A stretch of 9,012 bases of DNA from Salmonirosea sp038204185 (GTDB lineage: Bacteria > Bacteroidota > Bacteroidia > Cytophagales > Spirosomataceae), in the NCBI GenBank assembly GCA_038204185.1, contig JBBRDE010000237.1:1-9012 (forward strand), in the 5' to 3' direction. The stretch's first letter is position 1. Every line of letters starts with the position of its first letter. The translations under genes were made by a program, and so were the position numbers. Under the pieces are notes generated by a model, which had not been told where the DNA came from, did not search any database, and was given only the letters and a program-made list of their open reading frames with translations. Positions 1-6,529 of this stretch are shown one piece after another.

Positions 1-1050
1 TAGGTTCAGGAAGCCCTCCATCACGATTTGCCCGGCCAGGGTACCCGTCAGGGTTGAGTTCTGTCCCGAAGCCAGCAATGCCACAGCAAACAGGATGCCG
101 GCCCATTTGACGCCCAGCAGCGGGTCGAGCAGATGGTAGGCGTCGGTAATGTCGGCTATTTCAAAACGTCCATTGTTATGGAAGGTAGCCGCCGATAGGA
201 TCAGAATGGCCGCGTTGACGAAAAAGGCCAGACCCAGAAAAAAAGTGGAGTCAATAGTAGCGAATTTGATGGCCGAACGTTTGCCTGCTTCATCCCGCTT
301 GTAGTTGCGGGTTTGGACAATGCTCGAATGCAGGTAGAGATTATGCGGCATCACGGTAGCGCCCAGGATACCAATCGCGATATACAGCGCCGTGGGGTCG
401 GTTACGACTTTGGCCTGTGGTACCAGTCCACCTAGAATACCCACCATGGATGGCTGCGACACGATCATTTCGTATATGAAACTCACCATAATTAAGGCGA
501 TGAGCCCACCCACGATGCTTTCCAGCACCCGAAAACCCTTGTGCTGGAAGTATAGAATCAGCAGCACGTCAAAGCCCGTCAGCACTACTCCTACCGCCAA
601 CGGCATTCCGAAAAGCAGGTTAAGCGCGATAGCGGAGCCGATCACCTCGGCCAGGTCGCAGGCGGCAATGGCTATCTCGCACAAAATCCAGAGTACAAAT
701 GAAACCGGGCGCGAGTAGTAATCGCGGCAGGCCTGCGCCAGATCGCGTCCCGTGGCGATGCCCAATTTGAGCGATAGGTGCTGCAACAGCATGGCGAACA
801 GATTGGAAATCAGAATCACCGATAGCAGCATGTAGCCAAAGCGCGATCCGCCTTCGATGTCGGTGGCCCAGTTGCCAGGGTCCATGTAGCCCACGGCAAC
901 CATGAGGCCAGGGCCAATGAAAGCGGCCATTTTCCTCCACCAGCCCTTGCCTTCGGGAACATCGATCGACGCGTAGGATTCGGGCAGCGAAGGCAGCTGT
1001 CCGGTAGACAACGGTATGCCATCCTTATCTTCAAGTACGTTTTTATTCAT
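1..1050 (-). CDS. mntH: Nramp-family Mn2+/divalent metal:H+ symporter, N-terminal 350 codons (runs off left edge)
   Basis: Inner-membrane, proton-coupled importer of Mn2+ and related divalent metals. The start is the ATG read from 1050 to 1048, and the frame stays open for exactly 350 codons to base 1, so the C-terminus lies outside the window. About 40 hydrophilic residues precede the first membrane segment. That segment carries the Nramp signature DPGNWATD (residues 57-64), where D57 and N60 match the metal ligands of characterised Nramp proteins. The second signature, GATVMPHNLYLHSS, puts A231 and M234 at the other half of the metal site and H236 in the conserved MPH motif. At least eight hydrophobic segments are visible. 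It is divergent from a DtxR/MntR-type repressor gene with a shared spacer holding a palindrome, which fits repression by Mn. No frameshift or missing key residue is seen. The family call is very secure; Mn rather than Fe as main substrate is inferred from the neighbour. Confidence 0.95.
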   Translation of the reverse strand, partial: MNKNVLEDKDGIPLSTGQLPSLPESYASIDVPEGKGWWRKMAAFIGPGLMVAVGYMDPGNWATDIEGGSRFGYMLLSVILISNLFAMLLQHLSLKLGIATGRDLAQACRDYYSRPVSFVLWILCEIAIAACDLAEVIGSAIALNLLFGMPLAVGVVLTGFDVLLILYFQHKGFRVLESIVGGLIALIMVSFIYEMIVSQPSMVGILGGLVPQAKVVTDPTALYIAIGILGATVMPHNLYLHSSIVQTRNYKRDEAGKRSAIKFATIDSTFFLGLAFFVNAAILILSAATFHNNGRFEIADITDAYHLLDPLLGVKWAGILFAVALLASGQNSTLTGTLAGQIVMEGFLNL

Positions 1051-1097
1051 TTAAGTATTTTTAAGAAATTGTTCAGGGACTGGCGTTAGATGGAATT

Positions 1098-1122
1098 ATT
1101 CACAAACATTCTGAATGTGAAT
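1098..1122. promoter_or_regulatory. Dyad-symmetric element in the mntH leader
   Basis: ATTCACA (1098-1104) and TGTGAAT (1116-1122) are perfect 7-bp inverted arms around an 11-nt centre. A second inverted pair, CATTC (1107-1111) and GAATG (1113-1117), is nested with a centre shifted by 2 nt. The element sits 48 nt before the mntH start codon. It could be a repressor or activator binding site, or form an RNA hairpin in the mntH leader. No T-run follows on the minus strand, so it does not look like a terminator. The symmetry is seen directly; its role is unknown. Confidence 0.4.
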
Positions 1123-1210
1123 CGTCGTTGCCTTATAATTTAGTTTGGTTCTCAGCATTTTATAAAAATTCAAACATCGAAATTAAAATGTCTAATAGTT
1201 CAAATCTTCA

Positions 1211-1218
1211 CAAATGTA
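1211..1218 (-). promoter_or_regulatory. Candidate mntH -7 element (TACATTTG on the minus strand)
   Basis: CAAATGTA on the plus strand reads TACATTTG on the minus strand, a full match to the Bacteroidota -7 consensus TAnnTTTG. No good -33 TTTG is found 19 bp upstream (that position reads AGGG), which lowers confidence. If real, the mntH mRNA would have a leader of roughly 150 nt containing the 1098-1122 dyad, and the palindrome at 1229-1244 would fall over the -33 region. Confidence 0.35.
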
Positions 1219-1228
1219 GAAACTAATT

Positions 1229-1244
1229 TTTAGACTACCCTAAA
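1229..1244. promoter_or_regulatory. Candidate MntR/DtxR-family operator palindrome
   Basis: TTTAGACTACCCTAAA has perfect 5-bp arms TTTAG/CTAAA and a symmetric TA at the centre; only the two positions on each side of the centre break the symmetry. This resembles the TTAGG-centre-CCTAA layout of known DtxR/IdeR operators. It lies directly upstream of the mntR -33 position and over the presumed -33 region of the divergent mntH promoter, so a bound repressor could act on both. The palindrome is seen; assignment to this repressor is inferred from position and similarity. Confidence 0.55.
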
Positions 1245-1246
1245 CT

Positions 1247-1277
1247 TTTTCAATACAATAAGTAAATCGTACTTTTG
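1247..1277 (+). promoter_or_regulatory. mntR promoter, Bacteroidota -33/-7 type
   Basis: TACTTTTG (1270-1277) fully matches the Bacteroidota -7 consensus TAnnTTTG. Exactly 19 bp upstream is TTTT (1247-1250), a 3-of-4 match to the -33 TTTG. The expected start of transcription near 1284 leaves a leader of about 30 nt before the ATG at 1314. The -7 box includes a TTG (1275-1277) that is in frame with mntR, which argues against using that TTG as the start codon. Confidence 0.65.
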
Positions 1278-1313
1278 CGTTATTGCTATTTGCATCGTAG
1301 CAAGCCTTACATC

Positions 1314-1976
1314 ATGCCGCATTCGTTTACCGAAGAAAACTACCTAAAAATTATTCATAATCTGTCTGGGCCCGAAGGTACCGAGGTTAGTACTAATGCG
1401 CTGGCGGAAGGTACGGCTACCCGTGCTGCCTCGGTGACGGATATGCTTAAAAAACTGGCCGAGAAAGACCTGATAAACTACAAAAAGTACCAGGGCGTTA
1501 CTCTGACGCCGACGGGTGAAAAACTGGCTTTGAAAATAATCCGTAAACACCGGTTATGGGAAGTTTTTCTGGTCGAGACGCTGGGTTTCGGCTGGGACGA
1601 GGTACATGACATTGCCGAAGAACTGGAACACATCCCTTCTGACCGCCTGATGGAGCGGCTGGCGGCTTTTCTGGGTCATCCCCGGTTCGACCCCCACGGC
1701 GACCCGATTCCCGACGCCAAAGGCAATATGCCCACGGCCGACTATCTGAAACTATCCGAAGTAGAAGAGGGCGATAAAGTGCGGATGATGGGCGTGCTGG
1801 AACACACAACGCCTTTCCTACAACACCTCGATCGCTCAGGACTCATGCTGGGCTGCGAAATGGAGATTAAAGAAACCAATGACTACGACAAGTCGGCACT
1901 GGTGCAGATCGATGGCGTAAAGACCCTGTTCCTTAGTCAGGAAATTTCCAAAAACTTACTGGTACAACGGGTTTAA
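1314..1976 (+). CDS. mntR: Metal-dependent transcriptional repressor, DtxR/MntR family, long form with C-terminal SH3-like domain
   Basis: A 220-residue cytoplasmic DNA-binding protein that represses metal uptake genes when loaded with metal. Residues about 1-65 form the winged helix-turn-helix, starting with the family-typical TEENYLKII. Residues about 66-140 form the dimerisation and metal domain, with RKHRLWEVFL, VHD and EELEH. The ligand positions read H79, E83 and H98 (ancillary site) and E102, E105 and H106 (primary site). E102 replaces the Cys of DtxR and matches Mn-sensing MntR. N9 sits where MntR has Asp and DtxR has Met. Residues about 145-218 form a FeoA/SH3-like domain, giving a length close to DtxR (226). 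The start is the ATG at 1314: an in-frame TTG at 1275 lies inside the -7 box. It is divergent from mntH and probably autoregulated through the palindrome at 1229-1244. The family is secure; Mn specificity is inferred. Confidence 0.92.
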   Translation: MPHSFTEENYLKIIHNLSGPEGTEVSTNALAEGTATRAASVTDMLKKLAEKDLINYKKYQGVTLTPTGEKLALKIIRKHRLWEVFLVETLGFGWDEVHDIAEELEHIPSDRLMERLAAFLGHPRFDPHGDPIPDAKGNMPTADYLKLSEVEEGDKVRMMGVLEHTTPFLQHLDRSGLMLGCEMEIKETNDYDKSALVQIDGVKTLFLSQEISKNLLVQRV

Positions 1977-1985
1977 ATCAGTGGA

Positions 1986-2006
1986 CAGTTGAGAGTTGAC
2001 AGTTGA
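1986..2006 (+). repeat. Tandem 7-bp repeat, three copies (CAGTTGA/GAGTTGA/CAGTTGA)
   Basis: Three head-to-tail heptads begin 10 nt after the mntR stop codon; the middle copy differs by one base. A T-run (2010-2016) follows after TAA. Short heptameric tandem repeats of this flavour are, to my knowledge, frequent between genes in Cytophagales and relatives, but their role is unclear. No stem that would make this a rho-independent terminator is visible. Confidence 0.7.
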
Positions 2007-2100
2007 TAATTTTTTTCCGACAGAAGTACCCGAGCAGAAATCATTACCCGACCTACATTTAAATTTTAGCTAACCAGTCGAGACCTAAACCCAGTATCTA

Positions 2101-2114
2101 AAATCCAGAATCCA
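2101..2114 (+). repeat. Tandem 7-bp repeat, two copies (AAATCCA/GAATCCA)
   Basis: Two adjacent heptads differing at one base lie 16 nt before the permease start codon; a further partial AAATC follows at 2120-2124. The period matches the different heptad set at 1986-2006 in the same spacer. With only two copies, chance cannot be excluded. Confidence 0.4.
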
Positions 2115-2130
2115 CTACAAAATCGTCATT

Positions 2131-3207
2131 GTGAAAATACTGGATCGCTATATCCTTAAAAACTTCCTGATCACCTACCTGTTTGTGGCGTTTGTCATTG
2201 TGCTCATTATCTGCATGATCGACTACACCGAAAAAATTGATGATTTTATTGAGAAAAAAGCTCCGGTGTCGGCCGTACTTTTTCAATACTACCTCAACCT
2301 GATTCCTTACTGGATCAACTACATCAGTCCGCTGATGGTGTTTATCGCCACCGTATTCTTCACGTCCCGCATCGCCGCCCGCACCGAAATCGTGGCCATG
2401 CTGAGTAGCGGCATCAGTTTCGGACGGTTAATGGTACCTTACTTTATCGGCGCCATTCTCATCGGGGGCGTCATGTTCGGACTGGTGGGCTGGATACTGC
2501 CCAAAGCCAACAAAATCAGAAATGCCTTCGAGCAGCAGTATGTGAAGGATGAGTTCTACTACGACGGTCGCAATGTTCACATCAAGGTAGCCCCGCATGT
2601 GTACGCTTACCTCGAAAGCTACAACGTGACCACCAAGACGGGTAATAAATTCACGCTGGAAACCGTCGATGGCAACAAACTCAAAAAGAAACTGACCGCC
2701 GACCGCATCGTGTGGCAACCCGAAAAAAATAAATGGGCCTTAAAGGATTATCGCGTCCGGACCATCGACAGCTTGCGCGAGAATCTCAGCTACGGTACCG
2801 AACTGGATACGCTGATCAATCTGCGACCCAAGGATTTTGAGAGCGACTATAACCTCTTTGAAACCTTCACGCTCACTGAACTGAACGACTACATCGACCT
2901 GCTCAAAAGCCGGGGCGCCGATGGACTAGAAGTATACCTGATTGAAAAGTACACGCGTTTTACCCAGCCCTTCGCCATCCTCATTCTGACGGCCATTGGC
3001 GTGATCGTGTCGGGTCGTAAAAGTCGCCGTGGGGTAGGTTTACAAATCGCCCTGGGCTTTGCCCTGGCATTTATCTACATCTTGTTTTATCTGCTTTCCA
3101 AGGGCGTGGCCGAATCGGGCAACATCAACACCCTGCTGGCGGTGTGGCTGCCCAACATTATTTTCTCGTTCGTGGGGCTGGGTCTATTCAAAACACTTCC
3201 CCGATGA
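2131..3207 (+). CDS. LptF/LptG-family permease (YjgP/YjgQ), LPS transport ABC transporter membrane subunit
   Basis: A 358-residue inner-membrane protein. In the Lpt system, proteins of this family form the transmembrane core that, with the ATPase LptB, extracts lipopolysaccharide from the inner membrane and passes it to the periplasmic bridge. Three N-terminal membrane segments (about residues 12-32, 55-78 and 97-120) are followed by a periplasmic, beta-rich domain (about 125-265) and three C-terminal segments (about 273-293, 302-323 and 331-352), the standard 3+3 layout. The TARTEIVAMLSSGISF region (about 83-97) matches the conserved cytoplasmic loop. The N-terminus MKILDRYI is more like E. 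coli LptG than LptF, so no symbol is assigned. The start is a GTG with no ATG nearby. No convincing promoter was found in the 154-bp spacer, which holds heptad repeats. Its stop overlaps the next start codon as ATGA. Confidence 0.9.
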   Translation: MKILDRYILKNFLITYLFVAFVIVLIICMIDYTEKIDDFIEKKAPVSAVLFQYYLNLIPYWINYISPLMVFIATVFFTSRIAARTEIVAMLSSGISFGRLMVPYFIGAILIGGVMFGLVGWILPKANKIRNAFEQQYVKDEFYYDGRNVHIKVAPHVYAYLESYNVTTKTGNKFTLETVDGNKLKKKLTADRIVWQPEKNKWALKDYRVRTIDSLRENLSYGTELDTLINLRPKDFESDYNLFETFTLTELNDYIDLLKSRGADGLEVYLIEKYTRFTQPFAILILTAIGVIVSGRKSRRGVGLQIALGFALAFIYILFYLLSKGVAESGNINTLLAVWLPNIIFSFVGLGLFKTLPR

Positions 3208-4100
3208 GCCCGTCGCCGCCGCTGCGTTCCTACCTGCAACTACATTTTCTTGTTTTGATCTGGGGTTTTACGGCCATTTTGGGCCTTTTAGTGACCATTG
3301 CTCCTACGGCACTGGTCCTGTACCGCACGGTTTTAGCAGCGCTGGGGCTAGCCTTGGTAGTCTATCTGCGTAAGAATAGTTTTCGGGTCGGACGCAGCGA
3401 AGCCATCCGTATTATGGGGGTAGGTATTCTGCTTTCCACTCACTGGATTCTCTTCTTTGCCTCAGCCCGGGTTTCCACCGCTTCGGTGTGTCTGGCTGGC
3501 ATGTCCACTACCTCCCTCTGGACGAGTCTGGTCGAGCCACTGGTAAGCCGTCAGCGCGTCCGCCCCCTGGAAGTCCTTCTAGGACTGGTGGCCGTAGTGG
3601 GGCTGTATATCGTGTTTCGCTTCGAGTTCGATCACGCCCTGGGCTTGGTGCTGGCGTTAGGTTCGGCTTTTCTGGCGGCCCTCTTCACCGTTGCCAACAG
3701 CCATTTTATCAAGCGGCACGATGCCTTCGTCATTACTTTCTATGAAATGGTCGGAGCCAGTATCTGCTCGCTTGTGTTTGTGGGTATTTTCCAACGATAC
3801 GACCTGAACAATTCCCTGCCGCTCTGGCCCATCGCTACCGACTGGCTGTGGATTCTGATCCTGGCCGGTGTATGTACTGTCTATGCCTATTCGATGGGTA
3901 CCCAATTGATGAAGCAGTTCTCGGCCTACATGATCAACCTCACCCTGAACCTCGAACCAGTGTACGGCATCGCGCTGGCTTTCCTTATTTTTAGGGAGAA
4001 AGAACGCATGACCCCCGGCTTTTATCTGGGCACCCTGGTGATTTTGCTGGCAGTTTTGGTGTATCCAATTTTGCAGGGCCGAAAGCGGGCAGCGGTTTAA
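3204..4100 (+). CDS. EamA/DMT-superfamily transporter, substrate unknown
   Basis: A 298-residue inner-membrane protein with about ten hydrophobic segments arranged as two EamA repeats (about residues 10-140 and 150-290). The first segment contains HFLVLIWGFTAILG, and the second repeat ends with the family-typical NLEPVYGIALAFLIFREKERMTP (split by eye at residues 249-271) before the last helix. A basic tail closes the protein. The start is the ATG at 3204, which overlaps the upstream permease stop by 4 nt; an in-frame GTG at 3144 would place 20 non-hydrophobic residues inside the permease gene and is less likely. The overlap suggests translation coupled to the LPS-export permease. DMT proteins export metabolites, import nucleotide sugars or flip lipid-linked sugars; nothing in the sequence picks the substrate. 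Confidence 0.87.
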   Translation: MSPSPPLRSYLQLHFLVLIWGFTAILGLLVTIAPTALVLYRTVLAALGLALVVYLRKNSFRVGRSEAIRIMGVGILLSTHWILFFASARVSTASVCLAGMSTTSLWTSLVEPLVSRQRVRPLEVLLGLVAVVGLYIVFRFEFDHALGLVLALGSAFLAALFTVANSHFIKRHDAFVITFYEMVGASICSLVFVGIFQRYDLNNSLPLWPIATDWLWILILAGVCTVYAYSMGTQLMKQFSAYMINLTLNLEPVYGIALAFLIFREKERMTPGFYLGTLVILLAVLVYPILQGRKRAAV

Positions 4101-4136
4101 ACCTGACCGAAATACGGCGGGTTTGCCTTTTCCTGC

Positions 4137-4144
4137 TAATTTTG
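4137..4144 (+). promoter_or_regulatory. -7 element of the glycosyltransferase operon (TAATTTTG)
   Basis: TAATTTTG fully matches TAnnTTTG and ends 20 nt before the ATG at 4165, a common distance in Bacteroidota. The position 19 bp upstream reads ACGG, so the -33 element is absent or degenerate; a TTTG at 4122-4125 is too close (11 bp). It probably marks the start of a new transcription unit after the EamA gene. Confidence 0.5.
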
Positions 4145-4153
4145 CCCCACCAA

Positions 4154-4168
4154 ATGACGATCCTATGA
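4154..4168 (+). other. Four-codon upstream ORF overlapping the glycosyltransferase start
   Basis: ATG ACG ATC CTA TGA runs from 4154 to 4168, and its stop shares bases with the ATG at 4165. If the promoter at 4137-4144 is used, this mini-ORF sits at the extreme 5' end of the mRNA. It may be chance, or may affect initiation at the overlapping start by termination-reinitiation. Confidence 0.2.
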
Positions 4169-5115
4169 ATCCAGCGCGCCTGCTGCTCGTACTGCCCTGC
4201 TACAACGAAGAAGCCATCCTGCATCATACCTATGGTACCTTGAAAGGGTACTATGTGGGCCTGAAAGCGAGCGGATTGATTAGCGAAGACAGCAAGATTT
4301 GCTTCGTCAACGACGGTAGCCGCGACCGTACCTGGGACATTATTGAGGAAATTTCACAAGCTGATCCGACCGTTATTGGTGTTAAGCTCTCTCGTAATTT
4401 CGGCCACCAAAGTGCCATTCTGGCCGGGCTGGAGCACCACGTGGATGATTTCGATTGTTTCATCACCCTCGATGCCGACCTGCAGGACGACATTCATGCC
4501 ATGACCGCCATGCTTGAAAAGCACCGCGATGGCGCAATGATCGTGTATGGCGTGCGCAACGACCGTACCTCGGATAGCTGGTTCAAACGCGTGACCGCCG
4601 AGAGTTTCTACACAATCATGCAGAAAATGGGCGTCCCCGTGGTGTTCAATCACGCCGACTTCCGGCTCATGGACCGTCGGGTGTTGCAGGAGTTAGGTAA
4701 CTTCCGGGAAATAAATCTGTTTCTGCGGGGCATCGTGCCGCTGGTGGGATTTCAAAGTGAGAAGGTTTTTTATAAAAGATTGGACCGCATGGCCGGAGAA
4801 ACCAAGTATCCGGTCAGGAAAATGGTACTCTTTGCCTGGAACGGCATTACGTCCTTCTCCACCTTCCCGATGCGACTTGTGTTGTACTTTGGCTTTTTCA
4901 ATTTCCTTGTCGCCATGGCCATTTTCGTGTATATCCTGACATCCTACCTCTTCGGCTTCACAGTACCCGGTTGGACCTCCACGCTCCTGCCGATCACGTT
5001 TTTCAGCGGTTCCAATATGATGGCCCTGGGGTTGATTGGAGAGTACATTGGTAAAATCTACGAAGAAGTGAAAGCCCGCCCCCGCTATATCATCGAAAAA
5101 GTAGTACATGAATAA
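4165..5115 (+). CDS. Family 2 glycosyltransferase, GtrB/DPM1-like, polyprenyl-phosphate sugar synthase
   Basis: A 316-residue protein predicted to transfer a sugar from a nucleotide-sugar to polyprenyl (undecaprenyl) phosphate on the cytoplasmic face, making a lipid-linked donor. The GT-A domain shows LPCYNEE (residues 10-16), FVNDGSRDRTW (47-57), LSRNFGHQSA (75-84) and the metal-binding DAD with following LQDD (103-109). GETKYPVRKM (211-220) leads into two C-terminal membrane helices (about 238-262 and 273-296), then the typical GEYIGKIYEEVKARPRYII tail (292-310). This is the arrangement of GtrB and related bactoprenol glucosyltransferases. The ATG at 4165 is chosen because it starts right at the beta strand; an upstream in-frame TTG at 4123 precedes the -7 box. 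The last 8 nt overlap the next gene. The sugar cannot be read from sequence. Confidence 0.9.
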   Translation: MNPARLLLVLPCYNEEAILHHTYGTLKGYYVGLKASGLISEDSKICFVNDGSRDRTWDIIEEISQADPTVIGVKLSRNFGHQSAILAGLEHHVDDFDCFITLDADLQDDIHAMTAMLEKHRDGAMIVYGVRNDRTSDSWFKRVTAESFYTIMQKMGVPVVFNHADFRLMDRRVLQELGNFREINLFLRGIVPLVGFQSEKVFYKRLDRMAGETKYPVRKMVLFAWNGITSFSTFPMRLVLYFGFFNFLVAMAIFVYILTSYLFGFTVPGWTSTLLPITFFSGSNMMALGLIGEYIGKIYEEVKARPRYIIEKVVHE

Positions 5116-6529
5116 TCTTTTCAGGACATACCGAACGGTAGGCAACAGCATCAACGTGGTATTGCTGGCCAGTGTGCTGCTTCCCTTGATCGCACTGTCT
5201 TTTTACAACCACCCCTCCCCCGCCGACGACTACGGCTACATTGACACCGTGTTCAAGTTTGGCTGGCTGGAAGCCATGCACTATTACTACACGGGCTGGA
5301 CGGGAAGGTACTTCGGCATCCTGCTCAATCATTCCAACCCACTGCTGTTCCACTCCGTCGCGGGTTTCAAGGTACTCCCCATCGCGCTATTCCTGGGGTT
5401 AGTGGGAGTTCTGTATTTGCTGGCCCGGCAACTCACTCCTACCCTGTCCCGGCGGGCGCATCTTGGTTTTGCGGGGATAGTCTTTTTTCTCTATGCGCTC
5501 AAAATTCCGAGTGTTGCCGAGGCTTTTTACTGGATGGCAGCCTTCGTCACGTTCACCATTCCCAGCATCCTGACCTTCGGTTGGGTTGTGGTGGTACTGC
5601 GCTGGTACCGCCTGGAAACCCGTCCAATGAAAATCCTGACCGGAATTTTTGCGGGATTCCTCGTTTTCGCCATTATTGGAAGCAGCGAACCCAACCTGCT
5701 CACGATTCTTATCCTAATCGCAGGCTTGTGGGGTTACCGGCTGCTATTTCACAAAAAAATAGATGGCTTGATGCTAGGTCTGATCGCGGCGGCGACCATC
5801 GGATGCTATTTTTACTTCACCGCACCGGGTCTTAAAGTTCGGATTGGAGGTAACCCGCTGAGCGGCAATATTCCCGAATCCGTGTTGAACTCGTTCAAAA
5901 AACTGGCATCACTGACGTACAGTTGGCTATCAGGCACCCCTCTGCTGCTGTTTACAGCAGTCTGGATAATCGTGCTTTCCCGCATCACGCCGCAAGCCCG
6001 TACCTACTTCGCGGTTCCGGTTTGGTACGTATCGCTGGTGTACCTCGGCGTCCTGTCCGCCCAGCTATTTACCTCCTACTACGGCATCGGCATCGACCCT
6101 ACCGCGCGGGAAATCAATTGCGTCTATCTGTTTTTTCTGGTGGGGTGGTTTTATATAGCGGGAGTCCTGTACCAGTGGGCCAGCCAACGGTTTTCGCTGC
6201 CCGCCGTTTCGGGTTCGTTGCAGGGAATCGTCGTGGCATTCCTGGGCCTGTGGACAGTGGTTTCTTTTTACAAAAATCCAAACGTCCGAATGCTCTACAC
6301 CGACTGGCTTAGCGGCAAAGCGGCGGCCTACAACACCAACATGTACCAGCGCTACGACCTGATCAAGAATGCCCCTACATCCGTAGTGTACCTACCCGAA
6401 ATTAAAAATCCGCCCCAGTCGCTGTTCGTAGATGAAATTAAAGAAGACCCTACCCATTGGTGGAACAAGCTGATGGCCGGGTACTTCGGCAAGGAAGCGA
6501 TTTACCTCAAAAAAGAAACCAATGAGTGA
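5108..6529 (+). CDS. Polytopic membrane protein, probable GT-C-type glycosyltransferase, uncharacterised
   Basis: A 473-residue protein with about ten to eleven hydrophobic segments. Helix 1 (about residues 15-33) is followed at once by SPADDYGY, with D40-D41 in the first outward loop, then GWTGRYFG (63-70). An acidic pair after helix 1 is the usual position of the catalytic or metal-binding residues in GT-C enzymes, which use polyprenyl-phosphate sugars outside the inner membrane. After the last helix comes a soluble tail of about 75 residues (about 398-473), with DEIKEDPTHWWNKLMAGYFG, resembling tails seen in O-antigen-modifying membrane proteins. It may belong to the DUF6056 group, but I cannot confirm this. 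It overlaps the upstream GtrB-like gene by 8 nt and the next gene by 8 nt, so it likely uses the lipid-linked sugar made by its neighbour. GT-C assignment is an inference from topology and motif position. Confidence 0.72.
   Translation: MNNLFRTYRTVGNSINVVLLASVLLPLIALSFYNHPSPADDYGYIDTVFKFGWLEAMHYYYTGWTGRYFGILLNHSNPLLFHSVAGFKVLPIALFLGLVGVLYLLARQLTPTLSRRAHLGFAGIVFFLYALKIPSVAEAFYWMAAFVTFTIPSILTFGWVVVVLRWYRLETRPMKILTGIFAGFLVFAIIGSSEPNLLTILILIAGLWGYRLLFHKKIDGLMLGLIAAATIGCYFYFTAPGLKVRIGGNPLSGNIPESVLNSFKKLASLTYSWLSGTPLLLFTAVWIIVLSRITPQARTYFAVPVWYVSLVYLGVLSAQLFTSYYGIGIDPTAREINCVYLFFLVGWFYIAGVLYQWASQRFSLPAVSGSLQGIVVAFLGLWTVVSFYKNPNVRMLYTDWLSGKAAAYNTNMYQRYDLIKNAPTSVVYLPEIKNPPQSLFVDEIKEDPTHWWNKLMAGYFGKEAIYLKKETNE

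Larger units (their letters stand above)
1051..1313. other. Divergent mntH/mntR control region (263-bp spacer)
   Basis: This AT-rich noncoding spacer separates the divergent transporter and repressor start codons. It contains a dyad near the transporter (1098-1122), a candidate minus-strand -7 box (1211-1218), a 16-bp palindrome (1229-1244) and a plus-strand promoter (1247-1277). No Shine-Dalgarno sequence is evident before either start; A-rich sequence precedes the mntH ATG, as is usual in Bacteroidota. I see no recognisable Mn riboswitch and no additional small ORF worth calling. Confidence 0.75.

Noticed and set aside
392..1034. Open frames on either strand within the mntH region
   Set aside because: All are alternative-frame readings of the Nramp gene, with low-complexity or arginine-rich translations and no recognisable domain.
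1051..1200. Mn-responsive riboswitch in the mntH leader
   Set aside because: The leader is AT-rich and shows only one short dyad; the conserved stems of the yybP-ykoY class are not recognisable.
1275..1313. Upstream in-frame TTG start for the repressor
   Set aside because: The TTG is the end of a consensus -7 box, so it would lie upstream of the transcript; the ATG at 1314 begins the family-typical N-terminus.
2007..2016. T-run after mntR as a rho-independent terminator
   Set aside because: The preceding heptad repeats do not form a GC-rich stem, so only the T-run is present.
3144..3203. GTG start 60 nt upstream for the EamA gene
   Set aside because: It would sit deep in the permease gene and add 20 residues before the normal N-terminus; the ATG at 3204 forms a classic ATGA overlap.
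4094..4103. Perfect 10-bp palindrome GGTTTAAACC spanning the EamA stop codon
   Set aside because: No loop for a hairpin, no match to a known operator, and a single 10-bp palindrome is not surprising in 9 kb.
4123..4164. Upstream in-frame TTG start for the GT2 glycosyltransferase
   Set aside because: It lies before the -7 box at 4137-4144 and adds 14 residues with no family match; the ATG at 4165 gives the normal N-terminus.
4693..5154. 153-codon minus-strand open frame opposite the glycosyltransferase
   Set aside because: It is antisense to a clear GT2 gene, has atypical composition (many His, Gln and Gly) and no family resemblance.
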